Source: Myxococcales bacterium (GTDB taxonomy: Bacteria; Myxococcota; Myxococcia; Myxococcales; Anaeromyxobacteraceae). From it: a stretch of 10,797 bases of DNA. Each line of letters opens with the position of its first letter. Within the stretch, counting starts at the first letter, position 1. The notes beneath the pieces were generated by a model, which had not been told where the DNA came from, made no database searches, and worked only from the letters and a program-made list of their open reading frames with translations. The stretch spans positions 1 through 10,797 of the forward strand of contig JAJYHA010000081.1 in the NCBI GenBank assembly GCA_021784995.1. The letters are read 5' to 3'. Below, piece by piece: positions 6,232-10,797 of the stretch. The translations under genes were made by a program, and so were the position numbers.

Positions 6232-7908
6232 TTATCCCATCAGCCGCGCGATGTCGTTCTTGAAGACGACGATCATCAGGGTCACGAGCAGGATGATGCC
6301 GACCACGTTGGCGATCTCGCGGGCGCGGATCGAGAGGCGGCGCCGCGTGAGGCCCTCCACCAGGCAGGTGGCGAGGTGCCCGCCGTCCAGCACCGGGATG
6401 GGCAGCAGGTTCATCAGCCCCAGGTTGACGCTGATGAGCGCCATCTTGAAGAGGAAGCTCTCCAGCCCCTCCTCCGCCGCCTGGGCGGCGATGGAGAAGA
6501 GCATGATCGGGCCGCCCACCGTCTTGAAGCTGATCTGGCCCGTGACGATGCGGGCGATCCCCAGCACGGTGAGGCGCACCACCTCGTGCAGGTTGGCCGA
6601 GGCGGCGCCGGCCACCTCGAGCGGCCCGACGTGCAGCGGGACGCGCTCCACCATGAGGGCGGCGGCGTCGACGAGCGCGCGCTGGTCGGGGAAGAAGCCG
6701 AGGACCAGCCGCGTGCGCGGCTCGCGGGTCAGCTCGTCGACCTGCGTCTGCGCGCCGGGGACGAGGGTGACCGCGCGCCCGTCCGCCAGCGTCATCGCGA
6801 CCGGCTCGCCCGCCCTGAACTCGCCGGCGCGCGCGTTGATGTCGCGGAAGGAGCGGACGGGGTGGCCGTTCACGGAGGCGATGGCGTCGCCGCGCCGCAG
6901 CCCGGCCCGGTCGGCCGGGCTGCCCTGCACGACCGCCGCGACGAAGGTCGACACGCCAGGATCGGCCAGGGCGAGCGAGGGCGCCCCCCCGGCGCAGGTG
7001 GGCACGCCCTCCAGGCGGAGCGTGCGGTAGGTCGACACGGTCGCGCCGGGCAGGCCGATCGGCTGCTCGCGCACGACCTCGAGCGGCACCGCCGCGCAGC
7101 GCGCCGCGGCCAGCGCCCGCTCCAGATCGCGGCCCTGCGCCACCGGGCGGCCGGCGACGGAGACGACGAGGTCGAACGGCTCCACGGGCCCCGCGGCGCC
7201 GGGGTGCACCGGCGCCACCACCGCCGGCGAGTAGGCCGGGGTCACGCCGATCACGCCGCGGACGGTGGTCTCCAGGGGCGACGTCTCGCGCTCCCGCGCG
7301 GGCGTGATGGTGATGGGCGCCAGCCGCGCCCCGTCGCGCTCGACCTCGAAGGTGAGCGGCTCGCCGGGGTGCGGGGAGATCAGCTCGCGGAGGTCGGCGA
7401 AGTAGCGCACCGGGCGCGGGGAGCGGCCCGGTTGCGCGACGGAGAGGATGCGGTCACCGGGCCGGAGCCCCGCCTCCGCGGCCGGCGATCCGGGGGCGAG
7501 CGCGCCCACGCTCGGTCCGGGCACGAGGCTCCCGTTCTGCGCCATGCCGATGGCGAAGTAGAGGACGAAGGGGAAGACCAGGTTCATGCCCGGCCCGGCG
7601 GCGGCGATGACGAAGCGGCGCCAGGGCGCCTGCTCGAGGAACCCGCGCCCGCGGTCCTCCGGGGCCACCTCCTCCTTCGGGTCGTCCCCCGCCATCTTGA
7701 CGTAGCCGCCGAGCGGCAGCGCCGCGATCCGGTACTCGGTCTCCCCGCGCGTGAAGCCGAACAGCCGGGGGCCGAACCCGATCGAGAAGCGCACCACCTT
7801 GACGCCCAGCAGCTTCGCCGCGATGAAGTGCCCCAGCTCGTGCACGAAGATCAGCCCTCCGAGCAGGAGGACGATCGAGCCGATCTTGAACGCGAGATCC
7901 GTGGGCAT
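6232..7908 (-). CDS. rseP: RIP (site-2) metalloprotease RseP with enlarged periplasmic region
   Basis: This inner-membrane zinc protease cuts transmembrane substrates such as anti-sigma factors and signal-peptide remnants. HELGH (23-27) within the first membrane segment supplies the zinc His residues and catalytic Glu. LPLGGYVKMAGDDP (64-77) is the conserved beta-loop. AAGPGMN (103-109) starts the second membrane segment. NLLPIPVLDGGH (500-511) carries the third zinc ligand, Asp508, and a last membrane segment covers about 531-549. PDZ-like domains lie at about 131-202 and 320-385. At 558 residues it is about 100 longer than E. coli RseP (about 450). The extra length falls between the PDZ domains (about 203-318) and includes a stretch (220-280) that looks like a third, degenerate PDZ. 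It follows dxr after 128 bases. The ATG is preceded only by AAGG at very close range, so translation initiation may be weak. Confidence 0.95.
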   Translation of the reverse strand: MPTDLAFKIGSIVLLLGGLIFVHELGHFIAAKLLGVKVVRFSIGFGPRLFGFTRGETEYRIAALPLGGYVKMAGDDPKEEVAPEDRGRGFLEQAPWRRFVIAAAGPGMNLVFPFVLYFAIGMAQNGSLVPGPSVGALAPGSPAAEAGLRPGDRILSVAQPGRSPRPVRYFADLRELISPHPGEPLTFEVERDGARLAPITITPARERETSPLETTVRGVIGVTPAYSPAVVAPVHPGAAGPVEPFDLVVSVAGRPVAQGRDLERALAAARCAAVPLEVVREQPIGLPGATVSTYRTLRLEGVPTCAGGAPSLALADPGVSTFVAAVVQGSPADRAGLRRGDAIASVNGHPVRSFRDINARAGEFRAGEPVAMTLADGRAVTLVPGAQTQVDELTREPRTRLVLGFFPDQRALVDAAALMVERVPLHVGPLEVAGAASANLHEVVRLTVLGIARIVTGQISFKTVGGPIMLFSIAAQAAEEGLESFLFKMALISVNLGLMNLLPIPVLDGGHLATCLVEGLTRRRLSIRAREIANVVGIILLVTLMIVVFKNDIARLMG

Positions 7909-8036
7909 CCTTGGCGGGTCCGGAGCCGGCGCCAGGCCGGCCGCTTCCTTTCGAGGACATTATGGCGGCTGGCGCCGCGCGCCGCATCCGGGAGGGCGTG
8001 GGACCCTCGACCACCCGGGCGGGCTCACCTCCACCC
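7909..8036 (-). other. dxr-rseP intergenic spacer with a possible -10 element
   Basis: This 128-base gap is the longest break inside the uppS-to-epimerase run. The minus strand carries CATAAT (7959-7964), five of six matches to a -10 box and unusually AT-rich here, but 17 bases upstream I find no -35-like hexamer. Between it and the rseP start lies a GCCGGC/GCCGGC inverted pair (about 7925-7940) that could fold in the leader. I see no convincing open frame. An internal rseP promoter is possible but not established. Confidence 0.25.
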
Positions 8037-9194
8037 TCACCCGGAGGCGAGGCGGCGCGCCGCGTCGCGCCGCCCGCGCTGGCTGGCGTCGATGGCCTGC
8101 TCGACGGAGCGGAGCGGCTCGGCCACGTGCGCCTCCAGCACCTCCTCGCACACCTCCGCGATGCGGGTGAAGCGGCACCGGCCCTCGAGGAAGGCGGCCA
8201 CCGCCGCCTCGTCGGCGCCCGAGAGCGCGGCCGGCGCGGTGCCGCCCGCCTCCAGGGCCCGATAGGCCAGCGTGAACGCCGGGAAACGCCCGGGGTCCGG
8301 CGCCTCGAAGGTCAGGCGCCCCAGCCGGGAGAGGTCGAGCGGCGGCAGGTCGAGCCGGAGGCGCCCGGGGTAGGCGAGCGCGTAGCTGATGGGCCCCCGC
8401 ATGTCGGAGACCCCGAGCTGCGCCACCACCGAGCCGTCGACGTACTCCACCATGGAGTGGATGATGGACTCCGGGTGGACGACGATGTCGATCCGCCGGG
8501 GCTCGATGTCGAAGAGCCACCGCGCCTCGATCACCTCGAGGCCCTTGTTCATCAGCGTCGCGGAGTCGATGGTGATCTTGTCGCCCATCGACCAGTTGGG
8601 GTGCTTGAGCGCGCGCGCGGGAGAGACGTCGGCCAGCTCGGCGGCCGGGACCCCGCGCAGCGGCCCTCCCGACGCGGTGAGCAGGAGCCGGCGCACCTCC
8701 CGGTGGTTGTGGCCGGCCAGCGACTGGAAGATGGCGCTGTGCTCGCTGTCCACCGGCAGGATGGTGACGCCGCGCTGCGCGGCGCGGGACATGAGCAGCT
8801 CGCCCGCGAGCACCATCGACTCCTTGTTGGCGAGGCCGACCGCCTTCCCCGCCTCCACGGCCGCCGCGGTGGAGCGGAGCCCCGCCCCCCCGGCGATGGC
8901 AGCCAGCACGAAGTCCACCTCCGGCAGGGCGGCCAGCGTCGCGACCCCGTCGTCGCCCTCCAGCACCGGGGGGCCGTCGCCGCCGAGCGCGTCGCGGAGC
9001 GCGCGGGCGGCCGCAGGATCGGCGAGGGCGACCACGCGCGGCCGGAAGCGCTTCACCTGCTCGACCATGCGCCCGACGCTCCGGCCGCCCGCCGCCAGCG
9101 CCACCACCTCGAAGCTCCCCGGCGCGCGCTCCACCACGTCGAGCGCCTGCACGCCGATGGAGCCCGTCGAGCCGAGGATGGCGAGCCGTTTCAT
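8037..9194 (-). CDS. dxr: 1-deoxy-D-xylulose 5-phosphate reductoisomerase
   Basis: DXR carries out the first committed step of the MEP isoprenoid pathway, converting 1-deoxy-D-xylulose 5-phosphate to 2-C-methyl-D-erythritol 4-phosphate with NADPH and a divalent metal. The 385 residues match the family length. GSTGSIG (8-14) binds NADPH; LANKES (121-126) follows. PVDSEHSA (147-154) holds metal ligands Asp149 and Glu151. ASGGP (174-178) and the flexible active-site loop HPNWSMG (198-204) are intact. MNKGLEVIEA (215-224) supplies Asn216, Lys217 and metal ligand Glu220. All key residues are present, so the enzyme should be active and fosmidomycin-binding in principle. It starts 10 bases after the cdsA stop, with AGGG close to the ATG. 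Its product pathway feeds the substrate of UppS in the same run. Confidence 0.97.
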   Translation of the reverse strand: MKRLAILGSTGSIGVQALDVVERAPGSFEVVALAAGGRSVGRMVEQVKRFRPRVVALADPAAARALRDALGGDGPPVLEGDDGVATLAALPEVDFVLAAIAGGAGLRSTAAAVEAGKAVGLANKESMVLAGELLMSRAAQRGVTILPVDSEHSAIFQSLAGHNHREVRRLLLTASGGPLRGVPAAELADVSPARALKHPNWSMGDKITIDSATLMNKGLEVIEARWLFDIEPRRIDIVVHPESIIHSMVEYVDGSVVAQLGVSDMRGPISYALAYPGRLRLDLPPLDLSRLGRLTFEAPDPGRFPAFTLAYRALEAGGTAPAALSGADEAAVAAFLEGRCRFTRIAEVCEEVLEAHVAEPLRSVEQAIDASQRGRRDAARRLASG

Positions 9195-9204
9195 GAGCCC
9201 TGGC

Positions 9205-10056
9205 TCACTGCCCGATGACGGCCCAGAGGTAGACCCAGGGCGCCACGAAGAGGAGCGCGTCGATCCGATCGAGGAGCCCGCCGTGGCCCGGGATGAGCTT
9301 CCCCGAGTCCTTCACGCCGGCCGCGCGCTTCAGCATCGACTCCGTGAGGTCGCCGACCGGGCCCAGCACGCCGGCGCCGATCCCCACGCCGACGCAGCCG
9401 GCCCACGTCAGCAGGAACGCCTCGCCGGCAGGCTGCGGGACCAGCAGGAACACCGCCTTGGTCCCGAGCGCGCCCAGGACGCTGCCGGCCATCCCGCCAG
9501 CGAACCCCTCCCACGTCTTCTTGGGGGAGACGCGCGGGCAGAGGGGGGTCCGGCCCCTGAACCGCCCCGCGAAGTAGGCGAGCGTGTCGTTGAGCCAGCT
9601 CACCACGAAGGCCAGCATGACCCAGGCGAAGCCGAACCGCGCCCGCAGGCCGGCCACGGACGCGACGAGGAAGCCACAGTAGATCCAGGCCAGCGCGGAG
9701 CGGCCGGCGCGCGCGGGCGCCTCCTCGATCGGCCCCGGCCGGAAGAGGTTCAGGACGAGCAGGATCATGACCGCCGCCGAGACCAGGGCGGGGACGATGG
9801 CCGGGTAGCCGTGCGCCGAGTGCGAGGCGGCCCACCAGGTGGCGACCGGGAAGAGCGCGGCGACCGCGACGGCGAACGCCTCGGGCGGTCCGGCGGGAGC
9901 CGACATCGCCACCAGCTCGTAGGCCCCCAGCGCCGCCGCCGCCACGAGCAGCAGCGCGAACGGCAAGCCTCCCACCCACGTCACCGCGACGAGCAGCGGG
10001 AAGAGGAGGAGAGCCGAAGCGACGCGGAGCGCGAGGTTTCGGTTCTTCTCGTTCAT
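9205..10056 (-). CDS. cdsA: Phosphatidate cytidylyltransferase (CDP-diglyceride synthase)
   Basis: CdsA makes CDP-diacylglycerol from CTP and phosphatidic acid in the inner membrane, feeding all phospholipid head-group pathways. The 283-residue protein is mostly hydrophobic, with several membrane segments from about residue 10. It carries SPKKTWEGF (177-185) and the complete CDP-diglyceride synthase signature at 240-266: S-M-L-K-R, then VKDSGKLIPGHGG and LLDRID. The ATG at 10056 overlaps the uppS stop as ATGA. There is no recognisable Shine-Dalgarno before it, which suggests re-initiation by ribosomes finishing uppS. An in-frame extension further upstream exists but runs antiparallel to no family homology and overlaps uppS coding sequence, so the ATG is preferred. 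dxr follows after 10 bases. Confidence 0.96.
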   Translation of the reverse strand: MNEKNRNLALRVASALLLFPLLVAVTWVGGLPFALLLVAAAALGAYELVAMSAPAGPPEAFAVAVAALFPVATWWAASHSAHGYPAIVPALVSAAVMILLVLNLFRPGPIEEAPARAGRSALAWIYCGFLVASVAGLRARFGFAWVMLAFVVSWLNDTLAYFAGRFRGRTPLCPRVSPKKTWEGFAGGMAGSVLGALGTKAVFLLVPQPAGEAFLLTWAGCVGVGIGAGVLGPVGDLTESMLKRAAGVKDSGKLIPGHGGLLDRIDALLFVAPWVYLWAVIGQ

Positions 10057-10797
10057 GCGGAGCGTGGGCGCGCGGCGACCTGGGCGCCCGTCAGGCCGAA
10101 GCGGCGCTCGCGGGTCTGGAAGTCGCCGATGGCCTGCAGCAGCTCCAGCTCGCGGAAGTCGGGCCACAGGACATCGGAGAAGGCGAGCTCCGCGTAGGCG
10201 CACTGCCACAGGAGGAAGTTCGAGATGCGACGCTCGCCGCTGGTGCGGATGAGCAGATCCAGCTCCGGGAGGCCCGCGGTCCAGAGGTGCGCGTCGACCT
10301 CGGCGGGGCCGAACGCCCCGCCGCACGCGGCCGCGGCGCGCCGCGCGGCGTCCGCGATCTCCTCGCGCGCGTCGTAGGAGAGCGCGAGCGTGAGGGTCAT
10401 CTCGCGGTTCGAGTCCGACGCGCTCCGGATCGCGTCCAGGCGCTCCCGGACGAAGGCCGGCAGGCGGTCCAGCTCGCCGATGGCGTTCAGCCTGATCCCG
10501 TTCTCCAGGATCTCGGCGCGCTCCGAGTCGAGGTACTCCGCCAGCAGCTGCATCAGCCCCGCCACCTCGTCGGCCGGACGGGCCCAGTTCTGGGCGCTGA
10601 AGGCGTAGAGCGTGAGGGCGCGCACCCCGAGCCGCCGCGCCTCCCGCGTGACCGCCCGGACCGACTCGGACCCCTCGCGGTGGCCGGCCAGGCGAGGCAG
10701 GCCCCGCGACTCGGCCCAGCGCCCGTTCCCGTCCATGATGATGGCGACGTGGCGCGGCAGCGGTCGCGCCCGCACGGCCTCGCGCAGGGCGAGGACG
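10053..10797 (-). CDS. uppS: Isoprenyl (undecaprenyl) diphosphate synthase, N-terminus possibly beyond the window
   Basis: This cis-prenyltransferase extends farnesyl diphosphate with isopentenyl diphosphate to undecaprenyl diphosphate, the lipid carrier for peptidoglycan and O-antigen. Counting from an in-frame GTG at 10775 (240 residues), HVAIIMDGNGRWAESRG (9-25) holds the catalytic Asp15. GHREG (31-35), FSAQNWARP (59-67), RTSGERRISNFLLWQ (177-191) and WPDF (204-207) follow. The family's FSxENW reads SAQNW here. The reading frame stays open to the window edge with a plausible N-terminal sequence (LREAVRARPLPRH), and the GTG at 10775 has GAGG only two bases ahead, too close for a good ribosome binding site. 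The true start may therefore be upstream, so I extend the feature to the edge. Its stop overlaps the cdsA start by four bases. Confidence 0.93.
   Translation of the reverse strand, partial: VLALREAVRARPLPRHVAIIMDGNGRWAESRGLPRLAGHREGSESVRAVTREARRLGVRALTLYAFSAQNWARPADEVAGLMQLLAEYLDSERAEILENGIRLNAIGELDRLPAFVRERLDAIRSASDSNREMTLTLALSYDAREEIADAARRAAAACGGAFGPAEVDAHLWTAGLPELDLLIRTSGERRISNFLLWQCAYAELAFSDVLWPDFRELELLQAIGDFQTRERRFGLTGAQVAARPRSA

Noticed and set aside
6187..8265. Plus-strand open frame of about 690 codons opposite rseP and the end of dxr
   Set aside because: It is rich in His, Arg, Asp and Gln without domains and mirrors the real genes' codon pattern. rseP has complete zinc-protease motifs on the other strand.
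8389..10197. Plus-strand open frame of about 600 codons opposite dxr and cdsA
   Set aside because: Compositionally skewed, no recognisable motif, and fully antisense to two conserved enzymes.

Overview
The window is very G+C-rich and densely packed with genes, with no RNA gene, mobile element or CRISPR array that I can see. The best taxonomic clue is a secreted protein (about 1258-2229, minus) ending in a Gly-Cys-Gly motif, a hydrophobic stretch and an Arg cluster. This is the MYXO-CTERM type of sorting tail, known from Myxococcota. With the base composition and gene order it suggests a myxobacterium, perhaps Anaeromyxobacter-like; the genus is an inference.

Layout: the right two thirds is a tight minus-strand run: uppS (start possibly outside the window), cdsA, dxr, rseP, tsaB and a TIGR01777-type NAD(P)-binding epimerase. 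Junctions are a 4-base overlap, 10 bases, 128 bases, 10 bases and 4 bases, so these genes are probably largely co-transcribed. uppS, cdsA and dxr supply undecaprenyl diphosphate, CDP-diacylglycerol and MEP-pathway isoprenoid precursors. rseP is the site-2 intramembrane protease usually found next to them. tsaB (tRNA t6A modification) and the epimerase are less usual riders.

A 138-base gap with a possible promoter and a perfect 14-base palindrome separates this run from asd, an archaeal/fungal-type aspartate-semialdehyde dehydrogenase. asd overlaps by one base (TGATG) a second ASADH-family gene that has lost the catalytic Cys, His and Arg (Usg-like). After 56 bases come the MYXO-CTERM/fibronectin-III protein and a small outer-membrane beta-barrel protein, joined by a GTGA stop/start overlap. 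At the left edge the 3' part of a nitrilase-superfamily amidase gene runs on the plus strand and converges on the barrel gene with 36 bases between stops.

Most of the window is conserved housekeeping. The parts that deserve a second look are the MYXO-CTERM/beta-barrel pair, the catalytically dead ASADH paralogue translated with asd, the enlarged periplasmic part of RseP, and the palindrome upstream of asd.
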